A DNA stretch of 32,193 nucleotides from the NCBI GenBank assembly GCA_903951825.1, contig CAJBDJ010000032.1, positions 1 through 32,193 on the forward strand, in the 5' to 3' direction. Shown piece by piece: positions 16,507 through 24,629 of this stretch. Below the pieces are notes generated by a model. It was not told the DNA's origin, made no database searches, and saw nothing but the letters and a program-made list of their open reading frames with translations. The position numbers and the translations under genes were made by a program. Each line of letters begins with the position of its first letter. Within the stretch, counting starts at the first letter, position 1. The DNA comes from an uncultured Pseudomonadota bacterium. Lineage in GTDB: Bacteria > Pseudomonadota > Gammaproteobacteria > Burkholderiales > Rhodocyclaceae.

Positions 16507-19500
16507 TCACGCCGAGGTCGGCGGCTGTTTCCTGAGTTCCACACTGGCAGCAATCGCGGCCAGCAATTCTTCTATCCGGATCGGCTTCGATACATAGCCG
16601 TCCATTCCTGCAGCGAGGCATAACTCGCGGTCGCCGGCGAGGGCATTGGCCGTCATCGCGACAATCGGCACCCGCGGCCCCTCTCCTTCACGCTGACGAA
16701 TCATTTTGGTCGCCGCCAGGCCATCCATCACCGGCATTTGCAAATCCATCAGAATGAGGTCGAAATCCGCAGCTGTCGACATTTTTACCGCTTCTTCACC
16801 GTTGACCGCAAGTTCCACCTGATGCCCCTGCTTGCGCAACAGGATCAAGGCCAGCTTCTGATTGACCAGATTGTCCTCGACCAGCAGTATTTTCAATACG
16901 ACGCGCGACTCTTCAAGCATATGCCGCGTTACCAGCGGCTGCACAACGCGTTCGCGCTGACCAAGAATAACCCCGATCGCCTCGCACAATTCTTCTTCCA
17001 GCAAAGGCTTGGTCAGATAGGCGCCGACTCCGAGTTCGCGGCACCGCTGCGCATCGCCGCGCAAACCCGCCGCAGAAATCATCATCACCGTTCCGGTCGC
17101 CGGCACCTCGCCGCGATAAAGCATTTCGGCGACCTCGAAGCCACTCAATCCGGGCATTGCGGAATCCAGCAGCAACAAGCGATAGGAGTGACCATCAGCG
17201 GCCGCTGAACGCAGTGCATCAAGCGCTGCCTCTCCGCCGTCCACCGCCGTCACCGCCGCTCCCCGGCGGCTGAGCGCCGTTACCAGCATGTTGCGGTTGG
17301 CCGCCACATCGTCGGCAACCAGAACGCGGCAACCGTGCAGGCTGATTGGCGGCGAGAGCGGCGCTTGCTCGGCGGCCATGCCGACGACAATCGTGACGTG
17401 GAAGCGACTGCCGCGACCCAGCTCGCTGTTGACCCAAATCCGTCCTCCCATCAGAGCCGCCAGTTTGCCACAGATGGTGAGGCCGAGACCGGTGCCGCCA
17501 AAGCGCCGGGAGACCGAGGAATCGGCCTGCGAAAAGGCATCGAAAATGCTCTGCAGCTTGTCTGGAGAAATGCCGATACCGGAATCGCTGACCGTGAAAT
17601 GCAGCACGCTGCGCGTTGCCTCAAGCGACTCGACGGACACCTGCAAATCGACATGCCCATGCTCGGTGAACTTGATCGCGTTGCCGAGCAGGTTGATCAG
17701 TATCTGGCGCAAGCGGCTGGGGTCGCCATTAACCCACGCCGGAACATCGGGATCAATGTTCAGAACCAGCTCCAGTCCCTTTTCCTCGCAACGCATGGCA
17801 AGCGGCTTCAAGGTATCGCGCAGGACATTGGGAAGGCGAAAATCAATCTGCTCCATGGCCATCTTGCCGGCTTCGATTTTGGAGAAGTCGAGAATGTCGT
17901 TGATCAGTACCAGCAGAGCATCGGCGGATGAGCGAACCATTTCCAGGTATTGCCGCTGGTCGGCGTCAAGGTCGGTGTCGAGCGCCAGTGAGGTCATGCC
18001 GATAATGCCGTTCATTGGCGTGCGGATTTCATGGCTCATGTTGGCCAGGAATTCGCTCTTGGCGCGGTTCGCCTGCTCGGCGCTCTCCTTGGCCTGAGAG
18101 AGCTCGGCGGCGGCCAGTTTGCGCTCGGTGACATCGTAAAAAATCCACAGGTGTCCGCGGCATTCTTCGGGCTGTGGATCGAACGCCGAGTCGTAAATCG
18201 GCACATATTCAAACTCAAGCATACGTCCGCTTTGCAGGGTGGCTTCATGATTTTTCGAGTGCTTGCCAGCCTCCAGAATGTCGCGCATCTGCTGCATGAA
18301 GCCATTGCCATCGAGCAATTTATCCCAACACGCTGCGAGCGCTTCGAGAGAGGGCAGGCCGACGGCATCCATTGACCCGTCAGCAACCTCAAACAGCCTG
18401 AAAAATGCCTGATTGGCCATGACCAACAGGTGATTTTCGTCTTCGACAATGATCCCAGACTGCATGCTTTCAATCAGTGCCGATAACCTTGAACTGGTCG
18501 ATAACAAAAATTCTTCATCATTCTTGCGCGTTGTGATGTCCTGGAAGGCGGCCACCGTACCGACAAATTTTTCGCCCTCGAAGAGCGGCACCGAAACCAC
18601 GGAAATCGGGAAAATCCGCCCATCCTTGCAGGTAAAGCAATCAATCTCTGAGCGAAAAACGTGGCCGGCGGCCACCGGCGCATGCATCGAACATTCTTGA
18701 TGGCTGACGCGCAATCCCGAGGCGGTCTGAAAATGAATCGTCTCATGCAGATCGCGCCCAAGCAGTTCATTACGTGCCCAGCCAAGCAGGCGTTGCGCCT
18801 CGGCATTAACAAAAGTGCAGCGTCCTTCGGCATCAGCGGCAATGACCCCTTCACCCAGGGCATCGGTCAGACTCTTGAGGAAACGGTTTTGCTCACCAAT
18901 ACGCTCCTCCTGTTGCTTGAGACGCAACGAAGCGCGATTGAGGGCTGCGACGAGGCCGCTGATTTCAGTATTGCCTGAATAATCGGGCAACGCCTCGCCA
19001 CGCCGCTGATCGAGCGCGGCGGCAAAATCGGCAGCGCGCGCCAACACCCTGAGCGGTCGCGCCAGCAAAAGCAGCAAGAGCGTCACTGCCAGAACAATCG
19101 CAAGACCCGCCGCCACCATGCTGTCTTCCCACATATGGCGGCGCGTCTCGTGCAACCCGGCAAAACTGACCTCAAGACGCACCCAGCCGGATTGGCCGAT
19201 CAGCGGCTTCCAGATGGCGAGAACTTCGCTGGCGCCGGAGGAGGAGCGTTGAAGCCAGCGGCCGTCAGTCGGCGGCGCCGAGAGCCGGGTATCGCTTTTT
19301 TCAGCAAAAACCTGGCCGTCGCCAGCCTTGCGCACGCCGGCCAGCAATTTACCCTCGTCATTGAGGACGTGCAGTGCCGCCACTTCCGGGTCACTCGCCA
19401 ATTCGGCGAGAACTTCTTCGAGACCGGCACGATCCGTAATTGCCCGGCCCGCAGCCATCACCGCCACACCGCGAGCCAGCGCTTCGCCCTGGTGGAGCAG

Positions 19501-19641
19501 CATGGATTCACCGAAGCCGGACTGTTCTTCAACGGTATAAGCCGTATAGCCAACGACAATCAGTGCAAAGAGCAGCGAGACAGCCAGTGCAATCTGGTGA
19601 CTGAGGCGCCGCGGGAAAATCGAATATCTGCGCATGATCAT
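16507..19641 (-). CDS. Hybrid sensor histidine kinase, two PAS and two receiver domains
   Basis: A 1044-residue inner-membrane kinase. Membrane segments at ~15-36 and ~175-195 flank a ~135-residue periplasmic sensor, followed by a HAMP-like linker (to ~240). PAS domains lie at ~255-375 and ~385-505. The dimerisation motif FLANMSHEIRTPMNGI carries H537; the catalytic domain has the N box (ILINLLGNAIKF), SDSGIGI and FGGTGLGL. Receiver 1 (LVADDVAANRNM, D826) and receiver 2 (LLVEDNLVNQKL, D966, VSKP) end the protein. The layout resembles BarA, but the HPt is separate and encoded next. The ATG at 19641 directly abuts the TAA of the HD-GYP gene, which implies coupling. The first PAS contains C-x(n)-C pairs (ECSMH, CFTC), which may be coincidental. 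The signal is unknown. Confidence 0.93.
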   Translation of the reverse strand: MIMRRYSIFPRRLSHQIALAVSLLFALIVVGYTAYTVEEQSGFGESMLLHQGEALARGVAVMAAGRAITDRAGLEEVLAELASDPEVAALHVLNDEGKLLAGVRKAGDGQVFAEKSDTRLSAPPTDGRWLQRSSSGASEVLAIWKPLIGQSGWVRLEVSFAGLHETRRHMWEDSMVAAGLAIVLAVTLLLLLLARPLRVLARAADFAAALDQRRGEALPDYSGNTEISGLVAALNRASLRLKQQEERIGEQNRFLKSLTDALGEGVIAADAEGRCTFVNAEAQRLLGWARNELLGRDLHETIHFQTASGLRVSHQECSMHAPVAAGHVFRSEIDCFTCKDGRIFPISVVSVPLFEGEKFVGTVAAFQDITTRKNDEEFLLSTSSRLSALIESMQSGIIVEDENHLLVMANQAFFRLFEVADGSMDAVGLPSLEALAACWDKLLDGNGFMQQMRDILEAGKHSKNHEATLQSGRMLEFEYVPIYDSAFDPQPEECRGHLWIFYDVTERKLAAAELSQAKESAEQANRAKSEFLANMSHEIRTPMNGIIGMTSLALDTDLDADQRQYLEMVRSSADALLVLINDILDFSKIEAGKMAMEQIDFRLPNVLRDTLKPLAMRCEEKGLELVLNIDPDVPAWVNGDPSRLRQILINLLGNAIKFTEHGHVDLQVSVESLEATRSVLHFTVSDSGIGISPDKLQSIFDAFSQADSSVSRRFGGTGLGLTICGKLAALMGGRIWVNSELGRGSRFHVTIVVGMAAEQAPLSPPISLHGCRVLVADDVAANRNMLVTALSRRGAAVTAVDGGEAALDALRSAAADGHSYRLLLLDSAMPGLSGFEVAEMLYRGEVPATGTVMMISAAGLRGDAQRCRELGVGAYLTKPLLEEELCEAIGVILGQRERVVQPLVTRHMLEESRVVLKILLVEDNLVNQKLALILLRKQGHQVELAVNGEEAVKMSTAADFDLILMDLQMPVMDGLAATKMIRQREGEGPRVPIVAMTANALAGDRELCLAAGMDGYVSKPIRIEELLAAIAASVELRKQPPTSA

Positions 19642-20694
19642 TTACAGGAGAGGCACTACTACGTCCTGAAAGCGCTGACGTTTCTCGACCACCTCATCCC
19701 AGCCGGCCAGAAACGCATCAACACACAATGGATCGAAGCGTTTGCCGCGCCCGTCCTCAAGAAAAGCCACCGCATCCTCAAGCGACCAGGCCTTTTTGTA
19801 GGGGCGCTCCGACGTCAGCGCATCAAAGACATCGGCAACCGAAACAATACGACCAAAAATCGGAATCGCCGAGCCGGCAACTTGATTCGGATAACCGGTA
19901 CCGTCATATTTTTCATGGTGGGTAAGGGCAATTTCGGCGCCGGCACTGATGATTTCCGAACGACTTCCGGCGAGCAACTCATAACCGAGACGGGCGTGTT
20001 TTTTCATGATTTCAAATTCGTCCGTTGTCAGCTTGCCGGCCTTGAGCAGAATGCCATCGGGGATGCCGATCTTGCCGACGTCGTGCATCGGCGCCGCTTC
20101 AAGAATCAGGCGCTGCTGCCGCTCGTCAAGCCCGAGGTTGCGTGCAATGATTTGCGAATAGTGAGCCATTCGCTGAATATGCGCGCCGGTTTCCGGATCA
20201 CGAAATTCAGCCGCGCGCGAAATGCGGAAAATCAGCTCCTTTTCACGATCGCGGATATCGGCGGTTCGCGCGGCAACTTCGGCCTCAAGATGGACGGCGC
20301 GGTTGGCGAGGTGTTTCTGGGCAGTGCGCAGCGACAGCATGTTGCGCGTACGCGCCGAAAACTCGGCGCGATCAATCGGCTTGTTGAGAAAATCGTTGGC
20401 GCCACCGATCAGCGCGTCGTAGCGAACATCCTTCTGGTCACTGGCGGTGACCATCAGCAGCGGAATTTCGTTACGCCCATGCAGGGCGCGGAAGGCGGTG
20501 ATGAACTGCAGACCATCCATCACCGGCATCATGTAATCGACAATCACCAGATCCGGAACATTGTCCTTGCACCATTCGAGTGCTCTGAGCGGATCGGCGA
20601 AAAGCACCGGATCGCAGCCACCGAGCTTCTGCACCAGCGCCTTGATCAAGGTCAGGTTGATTTCACTGTCATCAATGATAAGTACGCTATGCAT
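19642..20694 (-). CDS. Response regulator with HD-GYP c-di-GMP phosphodiesterase domain
   Basis: A 350-residue RpfG-like protein. The receiver domain (1-125) has LIIDDSEIN, phosphoacceptor D53 in IVDYMMPVMDG and K105 in LNKP. A short coiled-coil linker (~125-150) leads to the HD-GYP domain. That domain shows AAEFRDPETGAHIQRMAHYS, the HD pair H204-D205 in APMHDVGKIGIPD, and the THHEKYDGTGYP segment with an intact GYP. All metal ligands I can recognise are present, so it should hydrolyse c-di-GMP when activated. It is the first gene of an operon with the hybrid kinase and HPt and diverges from yciB over about 50 bp. Confidence 0.93.
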   Translation of the reverse strand: MHSVLIIDDSEINLTLIKALVQKLGGCDPVLFADPLRALEWCKDNVPDLVIVDYMMPVMDGLQFITAFRALHGRNEIPLLMVTASDQKDVRYDALIGGANDFLNKPIDRAEFSARTRNMLSLRTAQKHLANRAVHLEAEVAARTADIRDREKELIFRISRAAEFRDPETGAHIQRMAHYSQIIARNLGLDERQQRLILEAAPMHDVGKIGIPDGILLKAGKLTTDEFEIMKKHARLGYELLAGSRSEIISAGAEIALTHHEKYDGTGYPNQVAGSAIPIFGRIVSVADVFDALTSERPYKKAWSLEDAVAFLEDGRGKRFDPLCVDAFLAGWDEVVEKRQRFQDVVVPLL

Positions 20695-20707
20695 GGTTTT
20701 CGCGAAC

Positions 20708-20736
20708 TTCAGAAGACAAAGCCGGAAGTATATAAT
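20708..20736 (+). promoter_or_regulatory. Promoter of yciB-yciI-bolA
   Basis: TTCAGA (20708-20713) and a perfect TATAAT (20731-20736) with 17-bp spacing. The -10 ends 8 bases before the yciB ATG, so transcription would start within a base or two of the start codon, giving a very short or absent leader. Confidence 0.6.
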
Positions 20737-20744
20737 GCTTCACC

Positions 20745-21353
20745 ATGAAACTGCTTTTCGACCTCTTCCCTGTCATCTTTTTCTTTGTCACCTTCAAGTA
20801 CGCCGAGAAGAGTCCCGAGCTTGCGGCAAACTGGGTCTCCTCGCTGACCGGCCTTGCTGCGGTTGACCCCAAAATCGCCCCGATTCTCTTGGCAACAGTG
20901 GTTGTCATCGTCGCCACCATCGCCCAGATTGCCTGGGTCGCCGCTCGCCACCGCAAGGTTGACAAGATGCTTTGGGTAAGTCTCGTTCTGGTCGTCGTTT
21001 TTGGCGGCATGACGCTGGTTTTCCGCGATGAATCCTTCATCAAATGGAAGCCGACCATCCTTTACTGGGCTTTTGCCGGCAGCATGGGGTTTGCCGCGCT
21101 GTTCATGAAAAAGAACGCCATTAAAGCCATGCTTGGCGAGCAATTGAACTTGCCCGATCCGCTTTGGGTCAAGGTCAATGTGTCATGGATCACTTTTTTT
21201 GTGGTGATGGGCATTCTTAATTTGCTGGTGGCTTTCAACTTCCCAACCGACATCTGGGTCAATTTCAAGCTTTTTGGCGGCATGGGGTTGATGCTCGTGT
21301 TTGTTGTTATTCAAGGCATGTTGCTGGCCAAATACGTTGAGGAAAAACCGTGA
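20745..21353 (+). CDS. yciB: Inner-membrane septation protein YciB (IspA family)
   Basis: A 202-residue polytopic membrane protein that starts [20 protein letters not shown], the signature of the YciB/intracellular septation protein A family. Roughly six hydrophobic segments are visible: residues ~3-18, 44-66, 76-94, 103-120, 140-160 and 172-195. Family members interact with cell-division and cell-elongation proteins and affect envelope integrity; the molecular function is not firmly known. The stop overlaps the yciI start (TGATG). The yciB-yciI-bolA order is common in betaproteobacteria. A strong -10 lies unusually close to the ATG, with no ribosome-binding site between. Confidence 0.93.
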   Translation: MKLLFDLFPVIFFFVTFKYAEKSPELAANWVSSLTGLAAVDPKIAPILLATVVVIVATIAQIAWVAARHRKVDKMLWVSLVLVVVFGGMTLVFRDESFIKWKPTILYWAFAGSMGFAALFMKKNAIKAMLGEQLNLPDPLWVKVNVSWITFFVVMGILNLLVAFNFPTDIWVNFKLFGGMGLMLVFVVIQGMLLAKYVEEKP

Positions 21354-21655
21354 TGCTCTACGCCATCATTGCTGAAGACCGTCCTGCCTCGCTCGCCCAG
21401 CGCATGGCCGCGCGCCCGGCACACCTCGCCCGCCTGCAGGCACTCCAGGCCGAGGCGCGCCTGATTCTCGCCGGCCCCTGCCCGGCCGTCGACTCCGCCG
21501 ACCCAGGGCCGGCCGGCTTTTCGGGGAGCATCATCGTCGCCGAGTTCGATTCGCTGGCGAGCGCCACAAGCTGGGCCGATGCCGACCCATACGTTGCGGC
21601 GGGCGTCTACGAAAAAGTTACCGTTAAGCCTTTCAAGAAGGTTTTTCCGGCATGA
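21353..21655 (+). CDS. yciI: YciI-family protein
   Basis: A 100-residue ferredoxin-like-fold protein of the YciI family. The sequence begins [20 protein letters not shown] and keeps [30 protein letters not shown], and the C-terminal [20 protein letters not shown], all family signatures. Conserved His and Asp suggest an active site, but the reaction is unknown (related domains act as dehalogenase-like or muconolactone-isomerase-like enzymes). I chose the ATG at 21353, overlapping the yciB stop. Its own stop overlaps bolA. Confidence 0.93.
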   Translation: MLYAIIAEDRPASLAQRMAARPAHLARLQALQAEARLILAGPCPAVDSADPGPAGFSGSIIVAEFDSLASATSWADADPYVAAGVYEKVTVKPFKKVFPA

Positions 21656-21918
21656 GCACAGAAATCGTCGAGCAATTGCGCGAGCGTCTGGCCACCTTGC
21701 AGCCCATCAAAATGGTCATTGCAGACGAGTCACATCGGCACGCCGGGCACGCCGGCGCGCGCGACGGCGGCCACTACCATCTGGAGATCGTTGCTGCGGT
21801 TTTCAGTGGTCGGACGACGGTGGCTCGTCATCGTCTGATTTATGATGCGGCCGGCGATCTGATGCGCTGCGGCATTCACGCTCTGAGCATCCGTGCATTC
21901 GCCCCCGGCGAAGTATAA
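21652..21918 (+). CDS. bolA: BolA family protein
   Basis: An 88-residue BolA-type protein: [13 protein letters not shown] followed by [15 protein letters not shown] and [13 protein letters not shown], ending IHALSIRAF. Histidines H28, H30 and H76 are positioned like the metal/cluster ligands used in BolA-monothiol glutaredoxin 2Fe-2S complexes. Roles in iron homeostasis and envelope stress are known for the family. The start ATGA overlaps yciI, and the gene precedes a periplasmic foldase. A TATAAT at 21914-21919 overlaps its stop and may serve that gene. Confidence 0.9.
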   Translation: MSTEIVEQLRERLATLQPIKMVIADESHRHAGHAGARDGGHYHLEIVAAVFSGRTTVARHRLIYDAAGDLMRCGIHALSIRAFAPGEV

Positions 21919-21919
21919 T
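21914..21919 (+). promoter_or_regulatory. Possible -10 element before the parvulin gene
   Basis: TATAAT spans the last codons and stop of bolA, 35 bp before the parvulin ATG. No good -35 is seen at normal spacing. The gene may instead be read through from yciB. Confidence 0.3.
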
Positions 21920-21954
21920 TTTTTCGTTTTCACCTCTCATTCAAGGAATCGTCC

Positions 21955-22743
21955 ATGTTGAAGCTTTCCCGTCTGGCCTCGCTGCTGGTCGCCACCGCCA
22001 TCGTCTCTGCCCCCGCTTTTGCCCAGAACAAGGCAGCTTTTGCGACGGTCAACGGTCAGGCCATCCCGCAATTTGTGTATAACGCCTTTGTTGCCGAGCA
22101 AAAGGCTCAGGGGGCACCGGATTCACCCGAACTGAAAAACGCCGTCAAAGAAGAACTGGTTCGCCGCGAAATTCTGGTTCAGGAGGCCCGCAAAAAAGGC
22201 CTCGACAAAAAGCCGGAAATGCAGGGGCAAATGGAACTGGCCAAGCAGGCCGTCCTGATCCGCGCCTTCCTCGGTGACTATGTCAAGGCGCATCCGATCA
22301 GCGATGCCCAGCTTAAATCCGAGTACGAAGCAATTTCCGCCAAACAGGGCAGCACCGAATACAAGGCTCGCCACGTTCTTGTCGAGAAAGAAGACGATGC
22401 CAAAGCGATCATCGGTAAACTGGGCAAAGGCGAGAAATTCTCCGAACTCGCCAAACAGTCAAAAGACCCCGGCTCCAAAGACAACGGTGGCGAACTCGGC
22501 TGGAGCGCTCCCGGCGCCTTTGTCAAACCGTTTGGCGACGCACTGGCTCAGCTGAAAAAAGGGGAGTACACCAAAACGCCGGTTAAAACCGACTTTGGCT
22601 ACCATGTGATTCAGCTCGACGACTCGCGTCCCCTGACGCCGCCACCGTTTGAGCAGGTCAAGCCGCAGCTTCAACAGCGCGCCGCCCAACAGCAGGTTGA
22701 ACAATTGGTCAACGATCTGCGCGCCAAGGCCAAAGTCAACTGA
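21955..22743 (+). CDS. Periplasmic parvulin-type peptidyl-prolyl isomerase
   Basis: A 262-residue secreted foldase. A cleavable signal peptide (residues 1-23, ending APAFA before QNKAAF) directs it to the periplasm. A SurA/PrsA-like N-terminal helical region (~28-125) carries VNGQAIPQFVYNAF and is followed by a rotamase domain (~136-225) with ARHVLVEKEDDAKAII, DNGGELGW and GYHVIQLDD. A helical tail rich in Q closes the protein. Such proteins help outer-membrane protein folding. The ribosome-binding site AAGGAA lies 7-8 bp before the ATG. A strong terminator follows the stop. Confidence 0.92.
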   Translation: MLKLSRLASLLVATAIVSAPAFAQNKAAFATVNGQAIPQFVYNAFVAEQKAQGAPDSPELKNAVKEELVRREILVQEARKKGLDKKPEMQGQMELAKQAVLIRAFLGDYVKAHPISDAQLKSEYEAISAKQGSTEYKARHVLVEKEDDAKAIIGKLGKGEKFSELAKQSKDPGSKDNGGELGWSAPGAFVKPFGDALAQLKKGEYTKTPVKTDFGYHVIQLDDSRPLTPPPFEQVKPQLQQRAAQQQVEQLVNDLRAKAKVN

Positions 22744-22762
22744 TTTTTGAGCAGATCACCTT

Positions 22763-22788
22763 GCCCACCTTGCGGTGGGCTTTTTTTT
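22763..22788 (+). terminator. Rho-independent terminator
   Basis: A perfect 7-bp stem GCCCACC / GGTGGGC with a TTGC loop is followed by eight Ts (22781-22788). It ends the yciB-yciI-bolA-parvulin transcription unit 20 bp after the last stop. Confidence 0.93.
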
Positions 22789-22819
22789 GGCTAACAAAAC
22801 ACACCGAGGCGGATCCGAC

Positions 22820-23761
22820 CTACAACTGGTATTCCGCCCCACCACCTTGCATCGCCAGATCAACCGCGTGCCGGCTCAGGTGGGGGGCAAAGCGCTCGAT
22901 AAAGTCATAGTCACAACGGCGCAGATAAGTTCCCCGGCGCAAGGCCAGGCGCGTCGTATTCGACTCGAAGAGATGTTCCGCCGGGAGTGCCTGCAAACCG
23001 GCATCGCGCTGCGCATCGTAGGCTAGCGCTGAAATGATCCCCAGCCCGAGTCCGAGACCGACATAGGTTTTGATCACGTCAGCATCCAGGGCGGTCAGCA
23101 CGACGTTGGGGATTGCGGCGATTCGCTCAAAAGCCTGATTGATATGCGAACGCCCGGAAAACGCCGTATCGTAGGTAATCAGCGGCCACTTGACCAGCTC
23201 GCTCAATGCCAAGGGCTGCTCTTTGAGAATCGGGTGCCCGTCCGGAGCAATGACGCAGTGGCTCCACTGGCGTACCGGCAGCGTCACCAGTTGCGGATAG
23301 CGATCCAGCGCTTCCGTGGCGATGCCGAGATCGGCGTTGCCATTGACTACCCATTCGGCGATCTGCGTCGGGTTGCCCTGGTGCAGCTCCAGCTTGACGC
23401 CGGGGTGCCGGTTGATGAAGTCTCGTACGACCAAAGGCAAGGCATAGCGCGCCTGGGTGTGCGTGACGGCGAGAACGAGACGCCCAGCGCTGCCGCTGGC
23501 GAACTCGGCACTCGCCCGCTTGAGATTCTCCGCCTCACGCAAAATTTGCTCGGCACTGGCCAAAATGGCTTTTCCCGGCTCGGTGACGCCGGTAAAGCGC
23601 TTGCCACTGCGCTCGAAAATGGTCACACCCAGTTCATCTTCCAGCAATTTGACCTGCTTCGAAATGCCGGGCTGCGAGGTAAATAAGGTTTCAGCAGCTT
23701 CCGAGACATTGAGTCCCTGGCGCTGGATTTCCAGGATGTAACGCAATTGCTGGAGTTTCAT
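22820..23761 (-). CDS. cysB: LysR-type regulator CysB
   Basis: CysB activates sulfate-assimilation genes when the inducer (O- or N-acetylserine) is bound. The 313-residue protein begins MKLQQLRYILEIQRQGLNVS, the CysB/Cbl-type N-terminus, followed by the helix-turn-helix with LFTSQPGISKQVKLLEDELG. The co-inducer domain contains VTHTQARYALP, DLGIATEALDRYPQLVTLPV and ITYDTAFSGRSHINQAF, all CysB-like. It diverges from a TSUP transporter followed by cysI and cysH, the expected targets. The 82-bp AT-rich intergenic region is the likely CysB-binding site and autoregulatory region. Confidence 0.92.
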   Translation of the reverse strand: MKLQQLRYILEIQRQGLNVSEAAETLFTSQPGISKQVKLLEDELGVTIFERSGKRFTGVTEPGKAILASAEQILREAENLKRASAEFASGSAGRLVLAVTHTQARYALPLVVRDFINRHPGVKLELHQGNPTQIAEWVVNGNADLGIATEALDRYPQLVTLPVRQWSHCVIAPDGHPILKEQPLALSELVKWPLITYDTAFSGRSHINQAFERIAAIPNVVLTALDADVIKTYVGLGLGLGIISALAYDAQRDAGLQALPAEHLFESNTTRLALRRGTYLRRCDYDFIERFAPHLSRHAVDLAMQGGGAEYQL

Positions 23762-23843
23762 GGCAGCACTTAATAACTTGAAGATATAACAATCTAACTC
23801 AATATTCTTTTTAATTCAAACTGGCGCTGCTACGATGCCGGCC
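23762..23843. promoter_or_regulatory. Divergent control region between cysB and the sulfur-assimilation genes
   Basis: An AT-rich block in otherwise GC-rich DNA. On the plus strand TTGAAG (23778-23783) and TATTCT (23803-23808) at 19-bp spacing are a plausible weak, activator-dependent promoter. CysB binding here is inferred from gene arrangement; no clear site consensus was recognised. Confidence 0.45.
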
Positions 23844-24620
23844 ATGGATATTTTTTACACACTTTCCGGGTTTGCCGTTGGCGCCATCGTCGGACTGACC
23901 GGCGTCGGCGGCGGCTCGTTAATGACTCCGCTGCTCGTGCTGGTTTTTGGTGTGCCGCCCGCTACTGCCGTCGGCACCGATTTGCTTTACGCCGCACTGA
24001 CCAAGGCCGGCGGCACCGTCGCCCATGGCCAAAAAGGTCATATTGACTGGCAGATTACCGGCCGCCTGGCGCTCGGCAGCATCCCGGCCGCCGCCATCAC
24101 GCTCTACGCACTCTCGCAACTACCGAGGGGAAGCAATTTCCTCGCCGCACTGATTTCACACGGCCTCGGCTTTGCACTGGTTTTAACGGCGATTGCCATT
24201 CTTTTCGGTCGCAAGTTGCGCGACTACGCTGCCAGGCACGATGACTCAAGCGTCCGCCACCAGCATTTGGGCAAAATCACGATTGCAGTCGGTGCCGTTC
24301 TTGGCGTACTGGTGACCATTTCATCGGTGGGCGCCGGGGCGCTTGGCGTGGCAGCGCTGTTCTTTCTCTACCCCAAGCTGGCGACAGTCAAAATTGTCGG
24401 CTCCGATGTCGCCCACGCCGTCCCCCTGACCCTGGTAGCCGGCCTCGGCCACTGGCTGCTCGGCGGCGTCGACTGGGCGCTGCTGGGCGCCTTGCTGCTC
24501 GGCTCGCTGCCCGGCATCTGGCTCGGTACGCAAGTCTCGGCAAAAATTCCCGAACACGTTTTACGCCGCCTGCTGGCTTCCATGCTGGTCATTATTGGCG
24601 GCAAATTGATCATCGCCTGA
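23844..24620 (+). CDS. TSUP (TauE/SafE) family membrane transporter
   Basis: A 258-residue multi-spanning protein of the sulfite-exporter TauE/SafE family. The characteristic GxTGVGGGSLMTPLL (residues ~18-32) is near the N-terminus, and the related second-half motif SSVGAGALGVAALFFLYP lies at ~155. Several hydrophobic segments alternate with short loops. Family members move sulfite, sulfonates or other organic anions. Its place directly before cysI in a cysB-controlled cluster suggests sulfate or sulfite transport; the substrate and direction are inferred. An ATG three codons earlier (23835) is also possible. It is 9 bp from cysI, so the two are co-transcribed. Confidence 0.85.
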   Translation: MDIFYTLSGFAVGAIVGLTGVGGGSLMTPLLVLVFGVPPATAVGTDLLYAALTKAGGTVAHGQKGHIDWQITGRLALGSIPAAAITLYALSQLPRGSNFLAALISHGLGFALVLTAIAILFGRKLRDYAARHDDSSVRHQHLGKITIAVGAVLGVLVTISSVGAGALGVAALFFLYPKLATVKIVGSDVAHAVPLTLVAGLGHWLLGGVDWALLGALLLGSLPGIWLGTQVSAKIPEHVLRRLLASMLVIIGGKLIIA

Positions 24621-24629
24621 GGAAATCCC

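Noticed and set aside
19135-20748. 537-codon plus-strand frame opposite the kinase and HD-GYP genes
   Set aside because: It crosses two well-supported minus-strand genes and shows no domain; it is an antisense artefact of high GC.
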